Part shown: in pieces, positions 31,097 to 39,865 of the stretch | Layout: every line of letters begins with the position of its first letter | Position numbering within the stretch: the stretch's first letter is position 1 | Assembly: GCA_964488555.1 (NCBI GenBank) | Contig: CAZAUF010000005.1 | Span: 1-64,000 of the forward strand | Direction of reading: 5' to 3' | DNA: 64,000 bases | Source: UBA2112 sp964488555 | GTDB lineage: Bacteria; Patescibacteriota; Saccharimonadia; Saccharimonadales; Saccharimonadaceae | Notes under the pieces: model-generated | Database searches by the model: none | Told to the model about the DNA's origin: nothing | The model's input: the letters and a program-made list of their open reading frames with translations, nothing else | Translations under genes and position numbers: made by a program

Positions 31097-31813
31097 TTAA
31101 TTTGGTTGTGTGGTTTTGTCTATATACCACTGTACTGTGCCGTCGTAGGTCGTGACGACCTTTTCTATCAGGGCGATTGGGAGGTGACTGTTGCCGGAAA
31201 GTGCTTGGGTGACGGCGTCCTTTTTGTCTGCGCCGCTGGCAAGGATGAGAGCAGTGTGTGCTCCACTGAGCGCACGGAGGGACAGACTGATGCGATCGGA
31301 GGGTGGTTTGGGTGCGCCGTGCACAGGGATGACCAAGCTGCCGGTAGGGATGATGCTATCGTGCTGAGGGAAGAGCGAGAGCGTATGTCCATCCTGACCT
31401 ACGCCGAGCCAGACGACATCGAGACGAGGGAGATTCATATCGCCTTTTGGCAGAGAGCCGAGCTGTGCTTCATAGTCAGCGGCGGCCGCCTCGGCGTCTT
31501 GATCCACGCGCGGCTGTAACTTGACGGTAGGCAGGTTGCCGATGATCTGATCGATGGCGTGCCAATTATTGTCGGGTCCGTCGAGAGGTCCTATGCGTTC
31601 GTCTCCCATGATGATCGTCACCTTTGACCAGTCGATTGCATCCGTGTGGTTGGCGGCAATGATTTTATAGGCTAGTAGCGGCGTGGAGCCGCCCGCCAAT
31701 ACCCACGTGGCGTTGCCATTCGTGTCGATAGCTTTGCCAAGCAGATCGATTGTATGCTTGGCAGCGGCTTCGGCGAGCGCGGACGGGTCGTCAAATGTCT
31801 GGACGTTATTCAT
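31097..31813 (-). CDS. pgl: 6-phosphogluconolactonase
   Basis: 238 residues. 'WVLAGGSTPLLAYKII' (about 37-52), 'VTIIMGDERIGPLDGPDNNWHAI' and 'DVVWLGVGQDGHTLSLFPQHD' are the conserved blocks of DevB-type 6-phosphogluconolactonases, which hydrolyse 6-phosphogluconolactone in the oxidative pentose phosphate pathway. The protein is cytoplasmic and complete. No glucose-6-phosphate dehydrogenase or 6-phosphogluconate dehydrogenase is in the window. It has no close partner: the gene at 31004 is 93 bases downstream, and comEC is divergent. Confidence 0.93.
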   Translation of the reverse strand: MNNVQTFDDPSALAEAAAKHTIDLLGKAIDTNGNATWVLAGGSTPLLAYKIIAANHTDAIDWSKVTIIMGDERIGPLDGPDNNWHAIDQIIGNLPTVKLQPRVDQDAEAAAADYEAQLGSLPKGDMNLPRLDVVWLGVGQDGHTLSLFPQHDSIIPTGSLVIPVHGAPKPPSDRISLSLRALSGAHTALILASGADKKDAVTQALSGNSHLPIALIEKVVTTYDGTVQWYIDKTTQPN

Positions 31814-31858
31814 GGTATATAGCTAGTATGACACATCGTGTATGCTTGAAGGAGTTTT

Positions 31859-33316
31859 ATGCAGTTGTGGCAGTTTAAGCGCAAAATTCACACATCTTGG
31901 TTGATTGCCGTCGCGAGTGTCGGTGTGGTGGTGGGTGCAGCGATCGTCCCCATGATTCAACAGACGATATTTGGTTCGGCGGTGTGGCTTGCTGTTGGTT
32001 TGCTCGGTGCCGGTTTGGTACTGTGGCGACGCGTACTCTACTTGCTGCCGGTGATACTTGTCGCTGGATTGTTTATCGGACTATGGCGAGGTTCGGTGCT
32101 GCAGTCGCAACTTGTGGTGTATCAGCATGCGATTGGTCATGTTGCTTCGGTGCAGGGAACAGTAAGCGATGATCCGGATATCGGCAAAAGCGGTGAATTG
32201 CTGATGAGACTGACGCATGTGGCAATCGATGATCATGAAGTAGCAGGAAAAATCTGGGTCAGTACAGATAAAGCAGGCGATATTAAACGTGGGGATAGGG
32301 TGACAGTAAAAGGTGAGCTTGGCGCAGGATTTGGTGGGTTTGCTGCCGTGATGTACGGTGCGGAAATTACCGATTGGCAGCGGCCTCAACCGGGAGATGT
32401 GGCACGGCAGGTACGTGACTGGTTTGCTGACAAAGTACGGCTGGGGATCGATGAGCCAGAGTCGAGTCTGGGTCTAGGCTATTTACTGGGGCAGCGTCGG
32501 GCGTTGCCTCCGGAGCTGCAGGAAGCGTTGGTGGTGACCGGACTGACACATGTCGTGGTGGCGAGCGGATATAATCTGACGATTCTAGTGCGCCTAGCAA
32601 GAAGATTATTTGTGCGAGTTTCAAAATACCTGGCGGCACTTTCAGCGACGACTATGATCGTGGGGTTCATGGCCGTGACCGGCGCGAGTCCGAGCATGGC
32701 GCGAGCAGGACTGGTGTCTGGCTTGAGCTTGGCGGCTTGGTATTATGGACGTCGTTTTCATCCGTTGGTGCTTTTGCCATTTGCCGCCGCAGTTACGATA
32801 CTCGTTGACCCTACCTATGCATGGAACGACCTCGGCTGGCAATTGAGTTTCGCTGCTTTTGCTGGTGTGATGATTTTGGCACCGTTTTTGCAACGGTACT
32901 TTTTTGGCAATAAGGAGCCGGGAACGGTGCGACAAATTCTCGGTGAAACGGTTAGTGCACAAATCGCGACCGTACCGATTATCGTGTTTTCGTTTGGTGT
33001 GCTCAGTAATGTGGCGGTCATTGCTAACCTACTTGTATTGCCGCTTGTGCCGCTGGCGATGCTACTGACGTTTATCGCTGGGTTGGGTAGTATCATCACA
33101 CCTGGGCTGGCTGATGTTATAGCCACCCCCGCCGAGTGGCTGCTGACCTATATGACGACCGTGGTGCAGTATTTTGCCAGCTTGCCATGGGCGCAGACGA
33201 TTATGGAAATACCATCGTGGATTGTCTGGGTCGCATATGGTGTGATTATCGCGATTTGTCTGTACCTGTGGCGCGCAACGAAGTACAATTTGGCCGATTC
33301 AAACATCGTGAAATAG
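31859..33316 (+). CDS. comEC: ComEC/Rec2 DNA-uptake channel
   Basis: 485 residues, an AAGGAG site before the start. Three N-terminal helices (about 15-80) precede an extracellular OB-like domain (about 90-160), then 'SLGLGYLLGQRRALPPELQEALVVTGLTHVVVASGYNLTILVRLARRLF', the family signature, and at least six helices. ComEC forms the inner-membrane channel for transforming single-stranded DNA. The metallo-beta-lactamase-like C-terminal nuclease domain of longer homologues is absent, as in many short ComECs. The type IV pilus operon at 50654-56239 is its likely partner in uptake. Predicted promoter not resolved. Confidence 0.9.
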   Translation: MQLWQFKRKIHTSWLIAVASVGVVVGAAIVPMIQQTIFGSAVWLAVGLLGAGLVLWRRVLYLLPVILVAGLFIGLWRGSVLQSQLVVYQHAIGHVASVQGTVSDDPDIGKSGELLMRLTHVAIDDHEVAGKIWVSTDKAGDIKRGDRVTVKGELGAGFGGFAAVMYGAEITDWQRPQPGDVARQVRDWFADKVRLGIDEPESSLGLGYLLGQRRALPPELQEALVVTGLTHVVVASGYNLTILVRLARRLFVRVSKYLAALSATTMIVGFMAVTGASPSMARAGLVSGLSLAAWYYGRRFHPLVLLPFAAAVTILVDPTYAWNDLGWQLSFAAFAGVMILAPFLQRYFFGNKEPGTVRQILGETVSAQIATVPIIVFSFGVLSNVAVIANLLVLPLVPLAMLLTFIAGLGSIITPGLADVIATPAEWLLTYMTTVVQYFASLPWAQTIMEIPSWIVWVAYGVIIAICLYLWRATKYNLADSNIVK

Positions 33317-33386
33317 CAGTACGACTGGATTAATTAACAGATGTACGGTATACTCGTAGCAATATAACTCATCTTGTGAGGCGAAT

Positions 33387-34109
33387 ATGGCAGGACATAA
33401 TAAATGGTCTAAAATTAAACGTGAAAAAGGTGCCAACGACGCGAAGCGCGGTGCGATATTCACGAAAATCGGCAACCAGATTGCTATTGCTGCACGTAGC
33501 GGTACCGACCCGACGATGAACTCGGCACTGGCACTTGCTATCGAAAAAGCCAAGCAGGCAAACATGCCAAATGCCAACATTCAGCGCGCGATTGATCGTG
33601 TGAACGACAAAAACGCGGCACAGCTCGAAGAAATTACTTATGAGGGTATGGGACCGGCTGGCGTGGGCATTATCATCGAGACGGCAACTGACAACAAAAA
33701 CCGCACCTTTCCTGAGGTGCGTACGGCTCTTACGAAAAACGGCGGGCGCATAGCTGATGCCGGGAGTGTGGCTTTTCAGTTTGATCGCAAGGGCGTTATC
33801 CGTGTCGCGGCAACCGGTGAGGACGCGCTACTCATCGTACTTGACGCTGGAGCCGAAGATGCATCAGAAGAAGACGGTGAACTAATTGTCTATACCGACC
33901 AGAAAGAACTGGCGAAAGTTCGCCAAGCTATCGTGGATGCCGGACTGGAAGTCCAAGACGCCGAGCTGCAATACGTGGCCAAAAACACCATCGAAGTAGA
34001 TGATACCGAAACTGCAGAAAAAGTATTGAAAGTACTCGACGCGCTCGATGATCTGGACGACGTGGTCAATGTTCATACGAATGTCGATATTACAGCAGAT
34101 ATTAATTGA
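33387..34109 (+). CDS. YebC/PmpR-family translation or transcription factor
   Basis: 240 residues. 'MAGHNKWSKIKREKGANDAKRGAIFTKI' at the N-terminus and 'NIQRAIDR', 'YEGMGPAGVGIIIETATDNKNRT' and 'GSVAFQFDRKGVI' are the standard blocks of the three-domain YebC/TACO1 family. Members help translation of difficult (proline-rich) stretches or act as DNA-binding regulators; which applies here cannot be told. TGTGAGG lies just upstream of the ATG, and TATACT (about 33350-33355) may be the -10, giving a leader of about 30 bases. Cytoplasmic. Confidence 0.93.
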   Translation: MAGHNKWSKIKREKGANDAKRGAIFTKIGNQIAIAARSGTDPTMNSALALAIEKAKQANMPNANIQRAIDRVNDKNAAQLEEITYEGMGPAGVGIIIETATDNKNRTFPEVRTALTKNGGRIADAGSVAFQFDRKGVIRVAATGEDALLIVLDAGAEDASEEDGELIVYTDQKELAKVRQAIVDAGLEVQDAELQYVAKNTIEVDDTETAEKVLKVLDALDDLDDVVNVHTNVDITADIN

Positions 34110-34154
34110 GCTAACGCTTGATTAACAGCCACTCGACCGTATATTTTAAGAAAT

Positions 34155-35705
34155 ATGCGTTTTGCGAGGGTACTGCTTTGTTTGGTGATTACACTGAGTC
34201 AGATGGCTATTCTGGTGCCAACTGTATCTGCCGAAGACGATGATATAGAGGATGATGCCAAAAGCAGCGTCGTTATCGCTCAGGTGTATATGGGCGCACC
34301 CAATAATGATTCGCGAAAATATCATGAATTTGTCGAAATATATAACAATACGGACGCGCCTGTAGATGTAACGAACTGGTGCGTCAAGTACCTACCTCGT
34401 ACGGGAAATCCAAATAGTAGCACTGTAATCACTTCATGTCTCGTCGCGACCGATCCGGGCACGACGTTATGGTTGGCTGCTCGAGGGTACGCCACGTTTG
34501 TGTCGAACGAATTCAATAAAGAGTATATGCCGACATATGCTGATGCCTATTTTGATGGCGGTATGTCGCAAACAAGTGGCTACGTGCAGCTGGTCGACCA
34601 TGAGATGAACGAAATAGACCGAGTCGGATGGGGCGCGGTTGAGGTGTATGGTCAAAACAGCGAGGAACCGCCAATACCATATCCATCATTTCCTAAAAAT
34701 GAACTACCCGATGACAATATGCTGCTGAGGAAGCAGGTGGGCAGGGTCATGCAGGACACTGACAAGGATAACGAAGATTTCATCGCAACGGCGGAGCTTA
34801 CTGTTCACGCATCGAACGTGTACGAAGAAGAGATTGTCGTAATAACCGAACCGCCAGAGGCTATTGTTGATTGTGCGGGCGTTGTCATCAATGAAGTGGG
34901 TGCCAACCTGAACAAGCAGTTCATAGAGTTGTACAACACCACGGATGCTGCGGTGTCGCTTGCTGGCTGTAAGCTGCAAACAAACCGCAGCAGTGCGACG
35001 TATACATTGATGCAAGAAGAGTTGGAGCCAGAAGAATACGTGGCTATATACATCTCGGACACCGAGCTGACACTAACGAAAACAAAAACTGGAACGGTGT
35101 ATCTTTTGTCATCAGATGGCAAGGTGAAAAACGACGTGATTGAGTATAGCGATCTACGCGCGGGTACGTCGTGGTCACGATTTATGGACGGATGGCGACA
35201 GACATATGCGGTAACGCCCGGCGAAGAAAACGTCGATCAACCGTATTTGCCATGTGATGATGGCTACTATCGCAACATGGAAACGGGTCGCTGCAACAAG
35301 GTAGTCATCGAAAAGCCGCTTGCCGCCTGTGCTCCGGATCAGTATCGGAACCCTGAGACAGGTCGATGTAAAAAGACTGTCGTAAGTACATTGACGCCGT
35401 GCAAAGAGGGACAAGAGCGTAATCCGGAAACGAACCGCTGTCGCAGTGTACTGGGTGCGAGTACTACCCGTAAACCATGCAAAGAAAACCAGTATCGTAG
35501 TGAAGAAACGAACCGCTGTCGAAATCTGCCAGCGACGAGCGTGCCGGATGCTGCGTTTGCTGTGCAGCCGGTCGAAGACACCGGTGCAACATTTGTTGGC
35601 TGGTGGGTGCTCGGCGGTCTCGCTTTGCTTGCTGTCGGCTATGGTGTGTGGGAGTGGCGACGAGAGGTGATCAATATACTGTACAAACTTTTACGTCGGT
35701 CATAG
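34155..35705 (+). CDS. lamin-tail surface protein with Cys-flanked repeats
   Basis: 516 residues. A signal peptide (about 1-28) is followed by a lamin-tail domain (about 35-165, 'IAQVYMGAPNNDSRKYHEFVEIYNN') and a second (about 240-355, 'VVINEVGANLNKQFIELYNT'). Residues about 370-460 hold four repeats of the form C-x5-R-[NS]-x-E-T-[GN]-R-C (for example CKEGQERNPETNRC). A linker and a membrane helix (about 477-497) finish with a basic tail. LTD domains bind glycans or DNA in various proteins and are common on CPR cell surfaces. The repeats could make a disulfide-linked stalk. No enzyme motif was seen. Confidence 0.8.
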   Translation: MRFARVLLCLVITLSQMAILVPTVSAEDDDIEDDAKSSVVIAQVYMGAPNNDSRKYHEFVEIYNNTDAPVDVTNWCVKYLPRTGNPNSSTVITSCLVATDPGTTLWLAARGYATFVSNEFNKEYMPTYADAYFDGGMSQTSGYVQLVDHEMNEIDRVGWGAVEVYGQNSEEPPIPYPSFPKNELPDDNMLLRKQVGRVMQDTDKDNEDFIATAELTVHASNVYEEEIVVITEPPEAIVDCAGVVINEVGANLNKQFIELYNTTDAAVSLAGCKLQTNRSSATYTLMQEELEPEEYVAIYISDTELTLTKTKTGTVYLLSSDGKVKNDVIEYSDLRAGTSWSRFMDGWRQTYAVTPGEENVDQPYLPCDDGYYRNMETGRCNKVVIEKPLAACAPDQYRNPETGRCKKTVVSTLTPCKEGQERNPETNRCRSVLGASTTRKPCKENQYRSEETNRCRNLPATSVPDAAFAVQPVEDTGATFVGWWVLGGLALLAVGYGVWEWRREVINILYKLLRRS

Positions 35706-35775
35706 TTTCTCCTGGCTATTGCATCGATTACTGCCCGCTGTTTAGTATAATAAGTAAAGTAACGAGGAGAAGCTT

Positions 35776-36240
35776 TTGGAAGAATCGTCGAAAATACCAA
35801 CAAAAGCTGTAGTGGGGTTGGTTGCTGCGGTGTTGCTCGTGATAGCCGCGACTGCGGCTGTGGTGGTGCTAAACAGTGAAAATGATCGTTCTGCTACGAA
35901 CTCGTCGTCGACCGCACCGGCGGAGAATCGATTATCAGCGACAGCATTCAAAGATGGAACGTACGAAGCGACGGGCGAGTACAATACACCTGGTGGCGAA
36001 GAAGCTATAGACGTAAAAATCACGCTTGAAGACAACGCCGTCGCGGAGGTATCAGTAGTGTCGCGAGCGATTTCACGAGAGGCAACCGACTATCAACATC
36101 AGTTTATATCTGCATATGAAGAAAAAGTGCTCGGCAAAAAAGTCGACGAAGTTTCTCTCAGTCGCGTTGCAGGATCATCGTTGACACCGATCGGATTTAA
36201 CCGTGCTATCGAAAAAATCAGATCCGAAGCAGCTATATAG
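35776..36240 (+). CDS. membrane-anchored FMN-binding domain protein
   Basis: 154 residues from TTG at 35776, after GAGGAG; no better start is present. A membrane helix (about 13-35) is followed by an exterior FMN_bind domain: 'KDGTYEATGEYNTPGG', 'IDVKITLEDNAVAEVSVV', 'FISAYEEKVLGKKVDEV' and 'VAGSSLTPIGFNRAIEKI'. In this family a Ser/Thr in the last block accepts FMN by a phosphoester bond made by ApbE. The next gene is an ApbE that starts inside it, overlapping by 38 bases. The protein is probably a one-electron carrier facing outward. Confidence 0.8.
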   Translation: MEESSKIPTKAVVGLVAAVLLVIAATAAVVVLNSENDRSATNSSSTAPAENRLSATAFKDGTYEATGEYNTPGGEEAIDVKITLEDNAVAEVSVVSRAISREATDYQHQFISAYEEKVLGKKVDEVSLSRVAGSSLTPIGFNRAIEKIRSEAAI

Positions 36241-37087
36241 CTGGACCTTTGATGCGATCGGTACGCAGTGGGTGATAGAAACGCCAGCTTTGCTGGGTGA
36301 CAAAACGAAACAAGACGTGTTGCGACGCGTCGACGAATTTGATGCTGTGTACTCGCGATTTCGCGATGATTCGCTGGTGGCACAAGTTGCACGAACTGCT
36401 GGTACATATACATTTCCGGACGACAGTGTGGAGATGATCAAATTTTACAGGAAATTATATGATGCAACGGATGGTGCGGTGACGCCTTTGGTCGGCGATA
36501 CGCTCAGCGCGCTCGGGTATGACAAAGCGTATACGTTGCAGCCGCGTGCGCATATATCGGTGCCCGAGTGGGACGACGTGATGCAGTGGGACGAAGCAAT
36601 CGTCACGACGACCCGACCGATCACACTGGATTTCGGGGCGGCGGGCAAGGGACGCCTGGTCGATGAAGCAGCTCTGATATTAGAGGCGGCTAGCGTGACG
36701 GAGTATGTGATAGATGCGAGTGGAGATGTACGTCATCGTGGTGACGAACAGCAAAAAATCGGATTGGAAAACCCGCATGACCCGACGTCAATCATAGGAA
36801 TAATGAATGTGCGAAACGCCAGCTTGTGTGCTTCGGCTAGTAATCGTCGTCGATGGCAGGGAAATTTGCACCATGTAGTCGACGGCACCACCGGTAAACC
36901 GACAAACGACGTGATAGCGACATGGGTGGTAGCGAACTCAACGATGCTTGCCGATGGACTGGCAACTGCGCTATTTTTTGTCTCACCCGATCATCTCGCG
37001 GAGTGCGGTGATTTTCAGTATGTGCGCATGCTAAGCAATAACAATATTGAACATTCAGAGCATTTTGTGGGAGAATTATTCGTATGA
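36203..37087 (+). CDS. apbE: FAD:protein FMN transferase ApbE
   Basis: 294 residues from GTG at 36203. The ApbE motifs are 'FDAIGTQWVIE' (about 16), 'ITLDFGAAGKGRLVDEA' (about 140-156), 'YVIDASGDVRHRG', 'HVVDGTTGKPTND' and 'STMLADGLATALF'. ApbE uses FAD and Mg to attach FMN to target proteins. No signal peptide or lipobox precedes the domain, although its expected target (the preceding gene) faces outward, so either modification occurs before export or topology is unusual. The gene overlaps both neighbours (38 and 4 bases), so the three genes form a translationally coupled unit. Confidence 0.9.
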   Translation: MLSKKSDPKQLYSWTFDAIGTQWVIETPALLGDKTKQDVLRRVDEFDAVYSRFRDDSLVAQVARTAGTYTFPDDSVEMIKFYRKLYDATDGAVTPLVGDTLSALGYDKAYTLQPRAHISVPEWDDVMQWDEAIVTTTRPITLDFGAAGKGRLVDEAALILEAASVTEYVIDASGDVRHRGDEQQKIGLENPHDPTSIIGIMNVRNASLCASASNRRRWQGNLHHVVDGTTGKPTNDVIATWVVANSTMLADGLATALFFVSPDHLAECGDFQYVRMLSNNNIEHSEHFVGELFV

Positions 37088-38574
37088 ACGACCTACGCAT
37101 CTGGGTAGATGACTTGTTAGGGCGCGTGACGATGTATCGGTTAGTCGTTTACGGATTGCTGGCGATTGCGTTTGCCGCGCTGCCGTTGATGTTTACGGAT
37201 TATTTGGTGTACTCACCGGCCGCATTTGTAGCGGCCATTATAATATGCGTCGGTGCTTCATACTTGTCTAATCGATTGTTTGGCTGGATGGGTGGCGTGC
37301 GTCCCCATGGCGAGTCAGCAGTAATTACCGGTTTGATACTGGCACTGCTCTTTACGCCGCCAACCACATTCTCGACGGGTGTTGCACTGGCCTTGGTGGC
37401 AGTTATCGCAAACGCATCAAAATACCTGCTGACAATTCGCGGCAGACACGTGTTTAACCCAGCCGCAATCGCCATTGTCATAGCGAGCGTCAGCGGTTTG
37501 GCCTATGCTACGTGGTGGATCGCAACGCCAGCACTCTTACTAATTACCATCGTGGTGGCTGGATTGATTTTGTACAAAACACAGAAGCTGCAAATGGGTC
37601 TGACGTTCCTGGCGACCGCCGTGGTGATGATATTGCTGGTTGCAGCACTACGTGGCGGCATTTCACCACAGGATTTCGGCATGGTATTGACCTCATGGCC
37701 GCTTGTGTTTATAGCGGGCATCATGTTGTGCGAGCCGCTCACGTTGCCACCGCGGCATAAGCAACAGTTACTCGTGGCGATTATCGTGGCAGTCCTGATG
37801 GCGCAATCATTCCGTTACGGTAGTTTATCTATGACGCCAGCGTTGGCACTTGTCATCGGCAATATCGTGGGATTTTGGTTTGGCCTGCGGCGCAGCATCA
37901 AATTGAGACTTGTATCGACAAAGAAGCAGGGACGCGACGGTATGGAGTTTACGTTTGACGTGCCAAGGCTACAGTTTCTACCGGGACAATATATTGAACT
38001 ATCATTGCCGCACGGCCGTGCCGATAGCCGCGGTATGCGTCGCGTGTTCAGCATCATAGGACATCCAGGTGAGCATCAGCTGAGCGTGGCGACGCGTATT
38101 CCAGAGCGACCGAGCACGTTCAAGCGTGCGCTACTAGCACTTAAGCCCGGAGAGTTCGTGCACGGCACTCGTGTAGCGGGTGATTTCGTACCACCAGAAG
38201 ATCCATCGACACCCGTACTGTGTATAGCTGGCGGGGTGGGTATTACGCCGTATATCAGCTTTTTGCAGTCAGCAGGTAAACGACGAGTTACCATACTGTA
38301 CGCTGTAAAAAAACTCGACGACTTGATGTTTGTCGATGTCCTGCGTCATTACAATGTGGATGTTGTCGTGGTATCGCCCGACGCAGGCAAGCTGCCCGAT
38401 CGTGACTGGAAGCATGAGCACGGCGAACTAACACGAGAAGTAGTTGAACGCTACATAGAACCGGATATGCATGTGTATATTTCTGGTCCTCCTGCTATGG
38501 TAACGAAGACAAAGCAGGCGGCGCGCGACGCCGGTGCAATACATATCCACACGGATCACTTCACTGGGTACTAA
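37084..38574 (+). CDS. NqrB/RnfD-like membrane domain fused to a ferredoxin-NADP-reductase-type FAD/NAD domain
   Basis: 496 residues. The N-terminal membrane part (about 15-260) includes 'AVITGLILALLFTPPTTFSTG' and 'RGRHVFNPAAIAIVIASV', as in NqrB/RnfD. The cytoplasmic part (about 275-496) is a flavin reductase: 'PGQYIELSLP' and 'RRVFSIIGHP' (FAD), 'LCIAGGVGITPYISFLQ' (NAD(P)H), and the C-terminal 'YISGPPAMV'. No iron-sulfur motif was seen. It should pass electrons from NAD(P)H across the membrane, by inference to the neighbouring FMN-binding protein. Overlaps apbE by ATGA. It ends 22 bases before ruvC. Confidence 0.85.
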   Translation: MNDLRIWVDDLLGRVTMYRLVVYGLLAIAFAALPLMFTDYLVYSPAAFVAAIIICVGASYLSNRLFGWMGGVRPHGESAVITGLILALLFTPPTTFSTGVALALVAVIANASKYLLTIRGRHVFNPAAIAIVIASVSGLAYATWWIATPALLLITIVVAGLILYKTQKLQMGLTFLATAVVMILLVAALRGGISPQDFGMVLTSWPLVFIAGIMLCEPLTLPPRHKQQLLVAIIVAVLMAQSFRYGSLSMTPALALVIGNIVGFWFGLRRSIKLRLVSTKKQGRDGMEFTFDVPRLQFLPGQYIELSLPHGRADSRGMRRVFSIIGHPGEHQLSVATRIPERPSTFKRALLALKPGEFVHGTRVAGDFVPPEDPSTPVLCIAGGVGITPYISFLQSAGKRRVTILYAVKKLDDLMFVDVLRHYNVDVVVVSPDAGKLPDRDWKHEHGELTREVVERYIEPDMHVYISGPPAMVTKTKQAARDAGAIHIHTDHFTGY

Positions 38575-38584
38575 GCCGGTAAGC

Positions 38585-38590
38585 TATACT
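38585..38590 (+). promoter_or_regulatory. -10 box of ruvC, leaderless
   Basis: TATACT, 6 bases before ATG 38597. It selects this start over the in-frame start at 38534, which lies inside the previous gene. Confidence 0.55.
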
Positions 38591-38596
38591 GGATGC

Positions 38597-39079
38597 ATGC
38601 GAATAATCGGTATTGACCCGGGAACAGGAATTTTGGGATTTGGCGTCATCGATGTGAGTGGCAATAAAACCAAACTGGTGACGGCGGGTGTGATCACTAC
38701 ACCGGCACATACACCCGTGGACGTTCGACTCGAAGAGATATTTGATGGATTGACAGAAATAATTCGTGAAACGAAACCCGAAGTCATGTCGATTGAAAAA
38801 TTGTTTTTTTCGCGCAATGTTACCACAGCAATTAGCGTGGCGCAGGCGCGCGGCGTTGCCATGCTGACCGGGCGCAAAGCAGCACTGCCGATTGCCGAAT
38901 ATACACCTCAGCAGATCAAGCAAACGCTGACTGGCTATGGCAAGGCTGATAAAAAGCAGGTGCAAGAAATGGTGCGGTTGCAACTCGGTCTCACTGAAGT
39001 ACCTAAGCCCGATGATTGCGCCGATGCACTTGCTGCCGCGATTACACATGCGATGATGAGTCGAACCGACGTAGCCTAG
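38597..39079 (+). CDS. ruvC: Holliday junction resolvase RuvC
   Basis: 160 residues from ATG 38597; the frame is open further upstream but those codons overlap the previous gene. 'MRIIGIDPGTGILGFGVID' has the first catalytic Asp (D7), 'MSIEKLFFSRN' the Glu, 'YTPQQIKQTLTGYGKADKKQVQEM' the DNA-binding loop, and 'KPDDCADALAAAITHA' the last two acids. RuvC cuts four-way junctions during recombination. ruvA and ruvB lie about 5.4 and 6.5 kb downstream. The -10 box places the start of transcription at the start codon. Confidence 0.95.
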   Translation: MRIIGIDPGTGILGFGVIDVSGNKTKLVTAGVITTPAHTPVDVRLEEIFDGLTEIIRETKPEVMSIEKLFFSRNVTTAISVAQARGVAMLTGRKAALPIAEYTPQQIKQTLTGYGKADKKQVQEMVRLQLGLTEVPKPDDCADALAAAITHAMMSRTDVA

Positions 39080-39145
39080 CCATAAGCACTATCACGCAGT
39101 ATACTGGTAACATTCACAACCAACGGAAAATGCGCGGGGAGGGTC

Positions 39146-39865
39146 ATGACAGATAAAGACAGTAGCGTGATAAAAATAGAAAAACTGACCAAAAAATTCG
39201 GCTCAGTAAACGCACTGAATGGGTTTGATATGGACGTGCGAAAAGGCGAAGTGCATGGATTTTTGGGACCGAACGGTGCTGGCAAGTCCACGACGATCCG
39301 CGTGATACTGGGACTTCTCAAAAAAAGTGGCGGCAGCGTGAAGTTGCTTGGCCGCGATCCGTGGAAAGACGCCGTGGAGCTGCATACGCACTTGGCCTAT
39401 GTGCCAGGCGACGTGAACTTTTGGCCAAATTTGACCGGAGGCGAAATCATCGATTTGCTCGGGAAACTACGCGGCGGCCTAGATGAAGAGCGGCGCAAAC
39501 GTTTGCTAAAAAGATTCGAGCTTGACCCGACCAAAAAGTTTCGCACCTATTCGAAGGGAAATCGTCAAAAAGTCGCGCTGGTGGCAGCACTGGCGAGCGA
39601 CGTGCCGCTGTATATTCTGGATGAGCCGACGAGCGGTCTTGATCCGCTGATGGAACAAATTTTTCAAGAAGAGATTCGTAGTCTCAAAAAACATGACAAG
39701 ACAGTGCTACTCTCGAGTCATATTTTGAGCGAAGCCGAGGCACTTTGCGATCGTGTGACAATCATCCGTGAAGGCAAAACCGTGTCGGTGTATACGCTGG
39801 CTGAACTGAAAAAAGAACACGAAAATCTAGAGTCGCTCTTCTTGAGCCAATATGAGGTTGAGTGA
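39146..39865 (+). CDS. ABC transporter ATP-binding protein
   Basis: 239 residues. 'LGPNGAGKSTT' is the Walker A (about 43-53), followed by 'YSKGNRQKVALVAALASD' (signature, degenerate SxGxRQK) and 'LYILDEPTSGLDPLMEQ' (Walker B) and a switch His in 'LLSSHILSEA'. It is of the drug or antibiotic export type that pairs with ABC-2 permeases. The stop overlaps the start of the permease gene by 4 bases (ATGA), so the two form one unit. A GGGGAGGG site sits 5 bases before the ATG. Confidence 0.93.
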   Translation: MTDKDSSVIKIEKLTKKFGSVNALNGFDMDVRKGEVHGFLGPNGAGKSTTIRVILGLLKKSGGSVKLLGRDPWKDAVELHTHLAYVPGDVNFWPNLTGGEIIDLLGKLRGGLDEERRKRLLKRFELDPTKKFRTYSKGNRQKVALVAALASDVPLYILDEPTSGLDPLMEQIFQEEIRSLKKHDKTVLLSSHILSEAEALCDRVTIIREGKTVSVYTLAELKKEHENLESLFLSQYEVE

